Shown here: positions 25,531 through 35,201 of the stretch, piece after piece
Numbering within the stretch: the first letter of the stretch is position 1
Layout of the letters: every line of letters starts with the position of its first letter
From: Rhizobium croatiense
Lineage (GTDB): Bacteria; Pseudomonadota; Alphaproteobacteria; Rhizobiales; Rhizobiaceae
DNA: 64,000 nt
Direction: 5' to 3'
Assembly (NCBI RefSeq): GCF_019793465.1
Contig: NZ_JAILYJ010000001.1
Coordinates: forward strand, 496,001-560,000
Translations under genes and position numbers: made by a program
Notes under the pieces: model-generated
Databases searched by the model: none
Seen by the model: the letters and a program-made list of their open reading frames with translations, nothing else
What the model was told of the DNA's origin: nothing

Positions 25531-26835
25531 ATGACGATCAAGAGACGTGAATTTCTTGCCGCGTCGGCAGCCGTTGCCGGCGTTGCCGGTCTCGGCATCA
25601 GGCCATCTCTGGCGCAGGCCGAACCGACCTACACGCCGGAAAGCGGCGCAAGCCTCAGGCTCCTGCGCTGGACGCCTTTCGTGAAGGGCGATGAGGATGC
25701 CTGGATCGCCAATACCAAGAAATTCACCGAAGCCACAGGCGTGGAAGTGCGCATCGACAAGGAAAGCTGGGAGGACATCCGTCCGAAGGCCGCCGTTGCC
25801 GCCAATGTCGGCTCCGGTCCCGATCTCATCATGTGCTGGTTCGACGACGCGCATCAATATCCCGACAAGCTGGTCGATCTCACCGAACTCGGCAACTACC
25901 TCGGCAACAAATATGAGGGCTGGTACGACGGTGTGAAGGGCTACGCTACCCGCGGCGACACCTTCATCGCCATGCCGCTCACGGCGATCGGCAATGCCGT
26001 CGTCTATCGCGAGAGCCATGTGAAGGCCGCAGGCTTCAACGAATTTCCGAACGATACCGCGGGCTTCCTCGAGCTATGCAAGGCCATGAAGGCGAAGGGC
26101 ACGCCCGCCGGCTTCCCGCATGGTAAGGCCGTCGGAGACGGCAACAACTACGCCCATTGGCTGCTCTGGAGCCATGGCGGCAAGATGGTCGATGAAAGCG
26201 GCACGGTGACGATCAACAGCCCCGAAACGCTCGCCTCGATCAACTACGCCAAGGAGCTCTACGCAACCTTCATTCCGGGCACGGAAAGCTGGCAGGACGT
26301 CAACAACAACCGCGCATTCCTGGCGGGCCAGGTATCGCTGATCGCAAATGGCGTCTCGGTCTATTACACGGCCAAGAACGATCCGAAGCTCGCCGAGATC
26401 GCCAAGGACATGCGCACGACGAACTTCCCGATCGGACCGGTCGGCAAGAGCGTCGAGCTTTTCCAGACGAGCTCGCTGCTGCTCTTCAAGCACACCAAAT
26501 ATCCGGAAGCGGCCAAGGCCTACATCAAGTTCATGATGGAAGCAGACCAGATGAACGCCTGGATCCAAGGCTCCAGCGCCTATTGCTGCCAGCCTCTCAA
26601 GGCCTTCGCCAAGAATCCGGTCTGGACCGCCGATCCGGTCCACGCACCCTATGCGCGCGCTTCGGAAAGGCTGCGCCCGAACGGCTATGCCGGCCCGCTC
26701 GGCTACGCCTCGGCGGCGACCATGGCCGATTATGTGCTCGTCGATATGTATGCTGCCGCCGTTACCGGCCAGAAGTCGCCCGAGGACGCAATGAAGGAAG
26801 CCGAACGCCGGGCGAACCGCTACTACCGCGTCTGA
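25531..26835 (+). CDS. Sugar ABC importer substrate-binding protein (family 1)
   Basis: 434 residues from the ATG at 25531, with GAGGAGG upstream. A twin-arginine-type signal (IKRREFLAASAAVAG) ends near LAQA. The mature part is a large extracellular sugar-binding protein with SWEDIRPKAAVAANVGSGPD and the family-typical LLWSHGGKMVDESG. It would bind the substrate in the periplasm and hand it to the two permeases downstream. Confidence 0.85.
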   Translation: MTIKRREFLAASAAVAGVAGLGIRPSLAQAEPTYTPESGASLRLLRWTPFVKGDEDAWIANTKKFTEATGVEVRIDKESWEDIRPKAAVAANVGSGPDLIMCWFDDAHQYPDKLVDLTELGNYLGNKYEGWYDGVKGYATRGDTFIAMPLTAIGNAVVYRESHVKAAGFNEFPNDTAGFLELCKAMKAKGTPAGFPHGKAVGDGNNYAHWLLWSHGGKMVDESGTVTINSPETLASINYAKELYATFIPGTESWQDVNNNRAFLAGQVSLIANGVSVYYTAKNDPKLAEIAKDMRTTNFPIGPVGKSVELFQTSSLLLFKHTKYPEAAKAYIKFMMEADQMNAWIQGSSAYCCQPLKAFAKNPVWTADPVHAPYARASERLRPNGYAGPLGYASAATMADYVLVDMYAAAVTGQKSPEDAMKEAERRANRYYRV

Positions 26836-26915
26836 TCCGGAGTCGAGGCTTGCGGCATGCTCGATACCGGCATGCCGCATGTCCTCAAGGACTGAATGCA
26901 ATCTGGAGACCAGCA

Positions 26916-27842
26916 ATGTCGACATTGAAATCCGGGGATACGCGCGGCCCCTCGCTCATGCAGAACAACAATGTGCTCGGCGTCCTCTTCATGCTGCCGG
27001 CCGCCGTGTTCCTCGTCTGCTTCCTCACCTATCCCCTGGGGCTCGGCGTCTGGCTTGGTTTTACCGACACGCGGATTGGCCGGGACGGCATCTTCATCGG
27101 GTTGGAGAACTATCAATTCCTGGCCGATGACGCGGTTTTCTGGCTGTCGGTCTTCAACACCATCCTTTACACGCTGGTCGCCTCGGTGCTGAAATTCGCG
27201 CTCGGCCTCTGGCTGGCGCTGCTTCTGAACCAGCACCTTCCGTTCAAATCCTTCTTCCGGGCGATCGTGCTGCTGCCCTGGGTGGTTCCGACGGTGCTTT
27301 CGGCGCTGGCCTTCTGGTGGATCTACGATTCCCAGTTCTCGATCGTTTCCTGGTCGCTGATGAAGCTCGGCCTGATCGACGCGCCGATCAACTTCCTCGG
27401 CGATCCCACCAATGCCCGCATATCGGTCATCGTCGCCAATGTCTGGCGCGGCATTCCCTTCGTGGCGATCTCGCTGCTCGCCGGCCTGCAGACCATCCCA
27501 GCCTCCCTACAGGAGGCGGCGTCGCTCGACGGCGCAACGAGCTGGCAGCGCTTCCGCTATGTGACGCTGCCAATGCTGACGCCGATCATCGCCGTCGTCA
27601 TGACCTTCTCGGTGCTCTTCACCTTCACGGATTTCCAGCTGATCTACGTGCTGACCAAGGGCGGGCCGGTCAACGCCACGCACCTGATGGCCACACTCTC
27701 CTTCCAGCGCGGCATTCCGGGCGGGCAGCTGGGCGAGGGCGCTGCCATCGCCGTCGCCATGGTGCCCTTCCTGCTCGGCGCCATCATGTTCAGCTTCTTC
27801 GGCCTGCAACGTCGCAAATGGCAGCAGGGCGGCCAGGACTAA
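26916..27842 (+). CDS. Sugar ABC importer permease (MalF/UgpA type)
   Basis: 308 residues from the ATG at 26916, preceded by GGAGA. Six hydrophobic helices are visible. The ATPase-contact EAA loop is EAASLDGATSWQRFRYVTLP. The longer upstream frame overlaps the binding-protein gene and is not coding. It pairs with the permease encoded 10 bases downstream. Confidence 0.88.
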   Translation: MSTLKSGDTRGPSLMQNNNVLGVLFMLPAAVFLVCFLTYPLGLGVWLGFTDTRIGRDGIFIGLENYQFLADDAVFWLSVFNTILYTLVASVLKFALGLWLALLLNQHLPFKSFFRAIVLLPWVVPTVLSALAFWWIYDSQFSIVSWSLMKLGLIDAPINFLGDPTNARISVIVANVWRGIPFVAISLLAGLQTIPASLQEAASLDGATSWQRFRYVTLPMLTPIIAVVMTFSVLFTFTDFQLIYVLTKGGPVNATHLMATLSFQRGIPGGQLGEGAAIAVAMVPFLLGAIMFSFFGLQRRKWQQGGQD

Positions 27843-27852
27843 GGAGAAAAAG

Positions 27853-28752
27853 ATGTCGACCAATCTCAAAACGGCCGATCAGGTCCTGACCGACAATGCC
27901 GAGGGCATGAGCTATCTGAACCGGCTGCCGCGCCGCGTGGTGATGCTCTACCTGCCGATGGCGGTTTTCGTCTTCGTGCTGCTCTTTCCCTTCTACTGGA
28001 TGGCGATCACCGCCGTGAAGCCGAACGAGCAGCTGACCGACTACAACAATTACAGCCCCTTCTGGGTGATCGGGCCGACACTCGACCACATCAAATACCT
28101 CTTCCTCGAAACGTCCTATCCCGGCTGGCTGTGGAATACGATGCTGGTCGCTGTGGGATCAACGGCACTGTCGCTGGTGGCCTCGGTCTTCGGCGCCTAT
28201 GCGATCGAGCGCGTGCGTTTCACCGGCTCGCGGCAGATCGGCCTCGTCATCTTTCTCGCCTATCTCATTCCGCCGTCGATCCTGTTCATCCCGCTCGCCT
28301 TCATCGTCTTCAAGCTCGGCATCTACGACTCGCGCCTGGCGCTGATCTTCACCTACCCGACCTTCCTCATTCCCTTCTGCACCTGGCTGCTGATGGGCTA
28401 TTTCCGCTCGATCCCCTTCGAACTCGAGGAGAGCGCCCTGGTCGACGGCGCCAACCGCTGGCAGATCCTGGTCAAGATCATCCTGCCGCTCGCCGTACCC
28501 GGCCTGATCTCGGCCGGCATCTTCGCCTTCACCCTGTCGTGGAACGAATTCATCTACGCGCTGACCTTCATCCAGTCCTCGGAGAACAAGACCATTCCGG
28601 TCGGCGTCTTGACCGAACTGGTGCGCGGCGACGTCTTCGAATGGGGATCGCTGATGGCCGGGGCGCTGTTCGGCTCGCTGCCTGTCGTCATCCTCTATTC
28701 CTTCTTCGTCGACTATTACGTGTCGTCGATGACAGGCGCGGTGAAGGAGTAG
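27853..28752 (+). CDS. Sugar ABC importer permease (MalG/UgpE type)
   Basis: 299 residues with about six helices and the EAA loop LEESALVDGANRWQILVKI. AGGAG precedes the ATG. It is the last gene of the LacI-controlled operon and is followed by a convergent hairpin. Confidence 0.88.
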   Translation: MSTNLKTADQVLTDNAEGMSYLNRLPRRVVMLYLPMAVFVFVLLFPFYWMAITAVKPNEQLTDYNNYSPFWVIGPTLDHIKYLFLETSYPGWLWNTMLVAVGSTALSLVASVFGAYAIERVRFTGSRQIGLVIFLAYLIPPSILFIPLAFIVFKLGIYDSRLALIFTYPTFLIPFCTWLLMGYFRSIPFELEESALVDGANRWQILVKIILPLAVPGLISAGIFAFTLSWNEFIYALTFIQSSENKTIPVGVLTELVRGDVFEWGSLMAGALFGSLPVVILYSFFVDYYVSSMTGAVKE

Positions 28753-28778
28753 CGCCCGGACGGGGCTTATCGGCAACA

Positions 28779-28805
28779 GGCAAGGCAAGTCATTTTTGCC
28801 TTGTC
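28779..28805. terminator. Hairpin between convergent operons
   Basis: A stem of eight perfect pairs (CAAGGCAA/TTGCCTTG) extendable by two, with a seven-base loop. It lies 27 bases after the permease stop and between two convergent operons. There is no long T run on either side, so a Rho-independent role is only possible, not shown. Confidence 0.4.
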
Positions 28806-28929
28806 ACCGACGCTGCGTTGAAGGTAGCACTGAGAGTGCCGGGCAGCAGCGCGATTTCGCTCCAGGGCCCGATACTGAGTCGCCCGGTTTTCGGCAAAGG
28901 CTCTCCCCACCGATCTTGCGTCCTTCGCC

Positions 28930-29976
28930 TCAGTCGAGAAAGTGCGTCCGGAAAGCCAGGCGCCGGAACCCTCCTCGATCGCCGCAAACCTCTATGGCAC
29001 GATCCACCACACGAATATCCTCGACGCGTTCGCCCGAAGGCCACGAGATGGCGCCTATGGCATGCCTTACTTCGGCTTCCCCGTCCCGGACGAGGGTGAG
29101 TGCCCCGGGACCTGCGAGGTCGTTTTCGCTAGAGTGGCTGCGCAAGACTGCCGCCGCACTCTCTTCGACCCCCAGACAGCCGAAATGTCGGCTCGACCAC
29201 GGGGGATAGTCGCGGCCGCCGTTGGAATGCCAAAAAATAGTCATGGGCAAGCGGCGGGCATTCCGGAGGGAAAGGAACAGATCTCCCTCGACCGGCCGCG
29301 TCACTGCGGTCCAACCCAAGCTGTGTTCGCTGCCTTCTATGGCGATGACGACATCCTCATGCCGGGGATTCCACGGGAACCGGCTTAGATCCACCGATCC
29401 GTCGATCCCAGGAAAGCGGTCGGGCGCCGTCGACCGCGAGGGGTAGCGCAGGCCGGAACGCCCGCGGGCGGAATCGACTTCAGGCGGCGCCGGCGGCGTC
29501 TCCCATGCCGATTTGGGCGAGCAACTGATGAGTCCGCCCCGAGGCAGCGACACGTTGGCATGGTTCGAGATGGCAATGCGGCCGCTCCCGCCGGCGAAGA
29601 CATGGCGCTGATAGACCCAGGCGTGCCCGTCTTCAACCTCGAGCTCCTTGGTGACAGTCGCGCCGCAAACGGTGCGTCGCAGCCTGGCCCGCAGCCGCCC
29701 GGCCTTCTGTTCGACCACGTTCCAGGGCGAATTGGCGGTCCAGCCATGAAGGGGTGAACCCTCTTGGCTGCCCGCAAAGGGCGCGCAGAAGAAATCGCCG
29801 CCGAGCGTCGTAAGATGCGGCGGCGTACCGGGCGGCATTATCTCCTCGGTGCCGACCCAGGGCGCACGGTGCAGCAGAGCGATTTCGTGCCCTTCATCTT
29901 CCACCGTAAAGCCGTCGAGGAGACCGGTCCGCGCATCGAAGCCGAAGCGGATTCCCTTGGCACGGATCTCGATCAT
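28930..29976 (-). CDS. Galactose-mutarotase-like protein
   Basis: 348 residues. The first third (GFDARTGLLDGFTVEDEGHEI), the LTTLGGDFFCAPF and HGWTANSPW segments, and the beta-rich remainder fit the aldose-1-epimerase/galactose mutarotase-like superfamily. It starts inside the stop of the ABC ATPase gene (ATGA overlap) and is the last gene of the MocD/MocE-like operon. A carbohydrate or cyclitol substrate is likely. Catalytic His/Glu residues cannot be assigned with certainty. Confidence 0.65.
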   Translation of the reverse strand: MIEIRAKGIRFGFDARTGLLDGFTVEDEGHEIALLHRAPWVGTEEIMPPGTPPHLTTLGGDFFCAPFAGSQEGSPLHGWTANSPWNVVEQKAGRLRARLRRTVCGATVTKELEVEDGHAWVYQRHVFAGGSGRIAISNHANVSLPRGGLISCSPKSAWETPPAPPEVDSARGRSGLRYPSRSTAPDRFPGIDGSVDLSRFPWNPRHEDVVIAIEGSEHSLGWTAVTRPVEGDLFLSLRNARRLPMTIFWHSNGGRDYPPWSSRHFGCLGVEESAAAVLRSHSSENDLAGPGALTLVRDGEAEVRHAIGAISWPSGERVEDIRVVDRAIEVCGDRGGFRRLAFRTHFLD

Positions 29977-30734
29977 GCCGCGATATGTTCGCCGGTGATG
30001 ACATTTTCGACCTCCTGGATCGACGAGGTCGCGGGCCTTAGATCGTCGGCGACGACGGTGCCGCGTCGCATCACCACCATGCGGTCCACCACCTGGAAGA
30101 CATGATGGATGTTATGCGCGATGAAAATGCAGGAGTGGCCGGTGTCGCGTGCCTCACGCACGAAACGCAGCACCCCCTGGGTTTCGGCAACGCCAAGATT
30201 GTTGGTGGGTTCGTCAAGGACGATGAGGTCGCTGTCGAAATACATGGCGCGCGCGATTGCCACCGCCTGCCGTTCCCCGCCGGAAAGCGATCCGATCGGC
30301 GTGGTGGGCGGAATGTTCTTTGAAATCCCGACCCGCTTCAGAAGATCGGCGGCAACTGCGTTCATCCGCTCCTGATCCAGCCGGTCGAGGAAGCGGGGAC
30401 CCGTTCTGAGCTCCCGTCCAAGAAAGAGATTGCGGGCGATGGAAAGCTGCGGGACCAGGGCCGAGTCCTGGTAGATGGTTTCGATGCCGCTCGCGATCGC
30501 GTCGTTGGTACTGCGCAACCGCACTTCGCGGCCCTTGATGAAGATCTGGCCGGACGTGTAGGGAACCGCGCCCGACAGCACCTTGATCAGGGTGGACTTG
30601 CCCGCACCGTTATCGCCGAGGAGACCGACGATCTCGCCCTTTCTTATGGTGAGGTTGACATCGCGCAAAGCGTGGACGCGACCATAGAATTTCTCAATGT
30701 GTCGCATCTCGACGAGGATTTCGGTACCGCTCAT
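29973..30734 (-). CDS. Ribose-type ABC importer ATPase (single domain)
   Basis: 253 residues from the ATG at 30734. Walker A is GDNGAGKST, the signature is LSGGERQAV and Walker B is LIVLDEP, with a switch His in IFIAHN. It has one nucleotide-binding domain rather than the two of RbsA, as in the FrcBCA-type importers of rhizobia. It follows the permease gene by one base. Confidence 0.88.
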   Translation of the reverse strand: MSGTEILVEMRHIEKFYGRVHALRDVNLTIRKGEIVGLLGDNGAGKSTLIKVLSGAVPYTSGQIFIKGREVRLRSTNDAIASGIETIYQDSALVPQLSIARNLFLGRELRTGPRFLDRLDQERMNAVAADLLKRVGISKNIPPTTPIGSLSGGERQAVAIARAMYFDSDLIVLDEPTNNLGVAETQGVLRFVREARDTGHSCIFIAHNIHHVFQVVDRMVVMRRGTVVADDLRPATSSIQEVENVITGEHIAA

Positions 30735-30735
30735 C

Positions 30736-31758
30736 TCAGACCCCCGTATTGTGCCGACGCTCAAGGCCGGCATGGAGCGCCATCATCGCCAGGATGATCG
30801 CACCGATGAAAATATTGTAGGCGAGACCGGGCACTCCGATCAGGACGATCCCGTTGCGCATCAGTCGCAGGATCAGGACGCCGAGCATGGTCCCGAGGAT
30901 CGTCCCGCGGCCGCCGTTCAGCACGGTGCCACCGATCACCACCATCGCGATGACCTCGAGTTCGTAGCCGGTTCCGGCATTGGGGTTGGCGGCCGAGACG
31001 CGGATCGACGAGACGATGCCGGCAAACGCCGCCATCGCGGCGGACAGCATGAACAGGATGACCTTGACCCTGGCGATCGGCACCCCGCGGTTTCGGGCAG
31101 CATTGGGATTGCCGCCGGTCGCCTGGATCCAGTTGCCGAACCGGGTGCGGGTCAGGACGTAGTGGAGCGCCAGCGCCAGCACCACGAACCAGATGAGGCT
31201 CATGAAAACACGCAGGTTGCCAATATAGAAGTCGCCGACCAGCAATTGCGCCAACCACTGCTCTTCGGCGTCCCAGGTGCGCTGCGGAAAACCGGCCGTC
31301 AGCCACAAGGCCGTGCCGCGGATGACCAGCAGCGTACCCAGCGTCACCAGGAATGAAGGGATAGCAAGACGGGTGACGAACAGACCGTTGAAAAGACCGA
31401 TCGCCAGAGCGACGGCTAGTCCCGCAAGGAACGCCAGCGGCAAGGGAAGCACGTCCGCATTGAACAAAGTCCACATCACCACGGGGGCGAAGCCGAAGAC
31501 GGAACCGACCGAAAGGTCAAATTCCCCCGCGGTCATCAGAAGGGTCATCGCGAGCGCGATGAGGCCGAGTTCGACGGTGAAAGTGAGGGCATTGCCGACA
31601 TTGATCAGCGACAGGAAGGCGGGGTTGATCGCCGTGAAAACGACCAGCATCGCGATCAGAAGGACGAAAGGCCCGAATTCCGGATAGGCGATAAACGTCC
31701 TGACAAGGCTAGGCCTGTCACGTGGCGGAGTAAGAGCGTCGCTGCTTTGCTCGATCAT
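30736..31758 (-). CDS. Ribose-type ABC importer permease (RbsC/FrcC family)
   Basis: 340 residues from the ATG at 31758. Eight to ten helices, with the family segments LMTAGEFDLSVGSVFG and GGTVLNGGRGTILGTMLG. It transports a sugar or cyclitol with the flanking ATPase and binding protein. Confidence 0.87.
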   Translation of the reverse strand: MIEQSSDALTPPRDRPSLVRTFIAYPEFGPFVLLIAMLVVFTAINPAFLSLINVGNALTFTVELGLIALAMTLLMTAGEFDLSVGSVFGFAPVVMWTLFNADVLPLPLAFLAGLAVALAIGLFNGLFVTRLAIPSFLVTLGTLLVIRGTALWLTAGFPQRTWDAEEQWLAQLLVGDFYIGNLRVFMSLIWFVVLALALHYVLTRTRFGNWIQATGGNPNAARNRGVPIARVKVILFMLSAAMAAFAGIVSSIRVSAANPNAGTGYELEVIAMVVIGGTVLNGGRGTILGTMLGVLILRLMRNGIVLIGVPGLAYNIFIGAIILAMMALHAGLERRHNTGV

Positions 31759-31827
31759 GGTGGACTCTCGCGTTGGGGCTATAACAGGCATCCGCGGCAA
31801 GCTACCGCGGATGCCGGGATGGCATGC

Positions 31828-32769
31828 TTATTTGCCGCCCATGATCTTAGCGTAGAACGGCGCCTTATCGGCCTCGTAGAGTGCGCCCGTGATGATGTCG
31901 AAGTTGATCGGGATGCCGCTCGCTTCAGACATCAACGCCGAGAGGCACATGTATGAGGTTGCCAATGGATCCTGCCACATTCCGGCATTCACATAACCTT
32001 CGCTGACCTCTGTGGTCGTATCCAACGAGTTGCCCCATCCCACCACTGGAATCTCGCCTTTGGCAATGCCGGCCTGATCCCACACGCGTTTGACGGAACC
32101 GGTTACGAGATCGCCGAGACCGATGACGGCATTGATCTTCTTACGGTTGGCGGTCACGTAGTCAGTCATCCGGTTGATGGCCTCCGCCTGGTCGTAGGAT
32201 GCGTCCTGGATTTCCCAGGTGATCCCGAGCGGCTTGAACACTTCGTCGGCGCCCGCCGATTCCTCTTCGCCGTAGCCTGCGCCCGGAACTTCGAGCGGCA
32301 TCCAGACGAAATCCCCCTGCTTCACCAGCTTGTGGTCGACCAGATACTGTGCCCAGGTGCGGCCGACGACCTTGAGATCGACGCCGACATAGGCCCTCCA
32401 GGCCGGCGCCGGGTCCTTGGTGTTGAAGTTGATGACCGGGATGTTGGCCCTGTTGGCCTCGTTGACAACATCCACCAAGGTGCCAGGCCCTGGGCTCGTC
32501 GTGCAGATGCCGTTCGCGCCGGCGGCGATGGCGGCGCGGATGGCTTCCTGATGGCTCGGAACGTCGTTCGAATGGAACGAGGTGTTCACCTTCACACCGG
32601 TATCGGCAGCAAATTTCTCGGCACCCTGAAGAAAGTAGGTCCAGACCGGATCGGTCGGGGAGCCGTGCGATATCCAGTAAAAGGTTTTGTTCGCCGCACT
32701 CTGCGCCATTGCTACTGCCGGCATCAGCGCCAATGCGGCCACCGCGCCCAGAAAAGTTCGTCTCAGCAT
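31828..32769 (-). CDS. Ribose-type ABC substrate-binding protein
   Basis: 313 residues with a Sec signal (cleavage near AMA-QS) and a type-I periplasmic binding fold: FAADTGVKVN, AIRAAIAAGANGICTTSP, NIPVINFNTKDP and INAVIGLGDLV. GGGAGG precedes the ATG. Related rhizobial proteins bind ribose, inositol or rhizopine, and the ligand here is not known. Confidence 0.85.
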   Translation of the reverse strand: MLRRTFLGAVAALALMPAVAMAQSAANKTFYWISHGSPTDPVWTYFLQGAEKFAADTGVKVNTSFHSNDVPSHQEAIRAAIAAGANGICTTSPGPGTLVDVVNEANRANIPVINFNTKDPAPAWRAYVGVDLKVVGRTWAQYLVDHKLVKQGDFVWMPLEVPGAGYGEEESAGADEVFKPLGITWEIQDASYDQAEAINRMTDYVTANRKKINAVIGLGDLVTGSVKRVWDQAGIAKGEIPVVGWGNSLDTTTEVSEGYVNAGMWQDPLATSYMCLSALMSEASGIPINFDIITGALYEADKAPFYAKIMGGK

Positions 32770-32863
32770 GTCCCGTTTCCTCCCTTTGGTTTGGCCGGTC
32801 TCTAGCTCCTCCCGGCCGGTGAAAGCTGTTGTATGACGAGCGACGTGGCGGCGGTCGGCCTCC

Positions 32864-33700
32864 TCATTGCCGATCGACTCCGTCGATGAACTTCTCCAGT
32901 TCGCGCGGATCCATGCGGATCAGATTGCAATCCTGCGGGAAGGCACCTCCGGCGACGTCCGCGGCATATTCGGTGAAAGCTGCGATCCGCTCGCCTTGCA
33001 GCCGCGCATGTTCCGCACCGAAATCGCGATAGGTTCGGGCGTGCCGCGGGACGTGGCATTCGGTGTAGCCCAGTATATCGTTGGCGAAGAGATACTGCGC
33101 GTCGCAGCCAGCCCCGGCACCCATCGACCACAACAGGATTTCGACCCGTTTGCTGATCTCGGCCGCGACTTCGGCGGGCACCACTTCGATTTCGACCGCG
33201 AAGGCACCGGCGCTCTCATAGGCTTTAACCTCCTTGAAGAGCCGCAACGCCGCCTCGGCAGTCTTGCCGACGGCTTTGAAGCCACCGGTCCAGGTGGCGC
33301 GGGTAGGAACCAGCCCGACGTGACCAACGACGGGAAAATATTCACGGGAGAGCTTTTCGACCGTCTTCAGCGAGCCCGAACAGTAGACCGCGTCGGCGCC
33401 ACGGCTCAGCGCATTGCCGCACCAGCGGAGATAATCGTCCGGGGTACCCATCTCGAGATGGGTCTGCCCGGTCATCGAGAAGACCGTCGGCGCAACCGCG
33501 CGGTAGTGCGGATCAAGGACGATCTCGGCCGGCACGGAGGCGATATCGATCCCCGCCGCTTCGGCGGCTGCCGCCTCATCGAGGCTGAAATAGCGCAGCA
33601 TGGTCAGCTGGCGCCGGCCCTTCCAGGCGCGCAGGTCCGCCACCGTCGGCAAACGGCGTGATGCGGCGCCCCGGCTCTCCTGTTTCCTCAACTCTGTCAT
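32864..33700 (-). CDS. PanB-like protein with altered active site
   Basis: 278 residues related to ketopantoate hydroxymethyltransferase: GHVGLVPTRATWTGGFKAVGKT (126-147) aligns with the E. coli PanB GHLGLTP...GGYKVQGR block, and Glu172 in EIEVVP matches its catalytic Glu. The Asp residues that bind Mg2+ in PanB and the Lys/Glu of VKIEGG are not present; here the latter segment is VYCSGS (105-110). The enzyme is therefore unlikely to make ketopantoate. Sitting in an oxygenase/importer operon, it may catalyse a related aldol or C1-transfer step. It overlaps the Rieske gene stop by four bases. Confidence 0.75.
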   Translation of the reverse strand: MTELRKQESRGAASRRLPTVADLRAWKGRRQLTMLRYFSLDEAAAAEAAGIDIASVPAEIVLDPHYRAVAPTVFSMTGQTHLEMGTPDDYLRWCGNALSRGADAVYCSGSLKTVEKLSREYFPVVGHVGLVPTRATWTGGFKAVGKTAEAALRLFKEVKAYESAGAFAVEIEVVPAEVAAEISKRVEILLWSMGAGAGCDAQYLFANDILGYTECHVPRHARTYRDFGAEHARLQGERIAAFTEYAADVAGGAFPQDCNLIRMDPRELEKFIDGVDRQ

Positions 33701-34059
33701 TCGACCAACACCAGGACCTGCCCGTCCTCGCGCCGGACGGAATAGGTTCGCAGGTTCTCGCAGGCAGGCGAGCGCTTGGCCTCTCCCGTTCGATAGTCGA
33801 ATTGGCCATTATGTCTGGGACACTCAATCACATAGTCGAGCACCAATCCGTCTGAGAGCTCCACTTGCTCGTGGGTACAGAGCCCATCGGTGCAAAAGAA
33901 TTCGTCGTCAGGGCTGCGAAAGATTGCAAAACTCCGTCCGCCATGGACCCAGCCCAAAACGTCTTCCTTTTCGATGTCGTCTTCGGCGCAGGCAGCAATC
34001 CAGGGCATATGGTCCTCGTTTCCATGTTCAATGGGAAGCTCTGATGGCGGGGCGATCAT
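33697..34059 (-). CDS. mocE: MocE-like Rieske [2Fe-2S] ferredoxin
   Basis: 120 residues from the ATG at 34059. A Rieske cluster is formed by Cys61/His63 (CTH) and Cys80/His83 (CPRH). It overlaps the oxygenase stop by four bases and resembles MocE, the ferredoxin of rhizopine (3-O-methyl-scyllo-inosamine) catabolism. It should pass electrons to the oxygenase. No ferredoxin reductase (MocF-like) gene is present in the window, so the reductase must come from elsewhere. Confidence 0.75.
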   Translation of the reverse strand: MIAPPSELPIEHGNEDHMPWIAACAEDDIEKEDVLGWVHGGRSFAIFRSPDDEFFCTDGLCTHEQVELSDGLVLDYVIECPRHNGQFDYRTGEAKRSPACENLRTYSVRREDGQVLVLVE

Positions 34060-35201
34060 GCGAGGGACCTTTCCGGCACCGCCGCATGCAGCTCTTCGCG
34101 ATAAGGCTTCGCCCCTTGCGGCAAGGCACGCTTGAGATAATAGCCGGGCTCCCGCCTCTGCCGCATGATCGCTTGAAACATCTCGCGATAGCCGTCCCAG
34201 ATCGAGGTATTGGCGGGCGGCAGGTCGTGCTTGATCGCCTCGTGCAGCCTTGCCAGCGCATGGTAAGGCACCATCGGGAACATGTGGTGTTCGACGTGAT
34301 AGCCCATGTTCCAATAGATGAAGCGGCTGACCGGGTTCATATAGACGGTGCGCGAATTAAGCCTATGGTCGAGCACGTCTTCTGCGAGCCCACCGTGCTG
34401 GAGGAGCCCAGTCATCACCATATGCCAACAGCCATAGATGCGCGGACCGCCGATCAGAAGAAGCGGGATCGCCGCCTTCCAACCGGCACCGGCGATGAGC
34501 AAGCCGATGCTGGTCAGCATAGCGGCTGCGTAGACTGCCATATGCACCCGCGCCCAGAACACCGCCTTGGGCCATTCGCTCTCGGGCACGTAGTCCTTCT
34601 CGTCCGGCGAGAGGGCCCCGGCCGCATTACGCGCGAGGGTCCTGAGGTTCTGCCAGACCTCGACCACGCCGGTATAGGCGAGCGCTTTCAGCGTCAGCGC
34701 AATTGGATGCATCCAGGCGATCTCAGGGTCTCGGCCGACAATGATTGTATCGGTATGGTGGCGGGCGTGGCTCCAGCGCCAGTTCACCGGGTTGCGTGCC
34801 ACCTGGAACGAGCAGATGTGATAAAGCACGTCATTCATCCAGCGCGTGCGAAAGGCGGTGCCGTGACCGCATTCGTGCCAGCGTGCATCGCAGGCCGAGC
34901 CATACATCACCCCATAGGAAAACCAGAACGGCACCGCCCACCAGCTGCCCCAGAACCAGATGCCGCCAGCCGCAAAAACCACGTGGAGAACTGCCCATAG
35001 AATCGTGTCGCGGATCGCCGGCTGGTCGCTGCGCTGCATCAGCTCCTTCATCAGCTTGCGCGGCACTTCCGTGTGATACCATTCGGCCGCCACCAGACCC
35101 GCCTCGACGGCTTGCCTAGCGGAAGCACCGGTCAAACCGTAGTCGCGGGGGAAGGCGGCAGACGGCCCGCTTGTTTCCATGTTGGCCGAATTGGCGCTCA
35201 T
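34056..35201 (-). CDS. mocD: MocD-like membrane di-iron oxygenase/desaturase
   Basis: 381 residues from the ATG at 35201, with GGAG upstream. The three His boxes of membrane fatty-acid desaturase/hydroxylase enzymes are intact: HECGH (109-113), HARHH (145-149) and HVEHH (302-306), between four or so hydrophobic helices. Its pairing with a Rieske ferredoxin and a sugar-type importer fits MocD, proposed to demethylate rhizopine oxidatively. It is the first gene of a seven-gene operon facing a LacI regulator. The true substrate is unknown. Confidence 0.75.
   Translation of the reverse strand: MSANSANMETSGPSAAFPRDYGLTGASARQAVEAGLVAAEWYHTEVPRKLMKELMQRSDQPAIRDTILWAVLHVVFAAGGIWFWGSWWAVPFWFSYGVMYGSACDARWHECGHGTAFRTRWMNDVLYHICSFQVARNPVNWRWSHARHHTDTIIVGRDPEIAWMHPIALTLKALAYTGVVEVWQNLRTLARNAAGALSPDEKDYVPESEWPKAVFWARVHMAVYAAAMLTSIGLLIAGAGWKAAIPLLLIGGPRIYGCWHMVMTGLLQHGGLAEDVLDHRLNSRTVYMNPVSRFIYWNMGYHVEHHMFPMVPYHALARLHEAIKHDLPPANTSIWDGYREMFQAIMRQRREPGYYLKRALPQGAKPYREELHAAVPERSLA

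Noticed and set aside
28779..28805. Hairpin as a proven Rho-independent terminator
   Set aside because: The stem is good but no T run follows on either strand, so it is listed only as a possible terminator.
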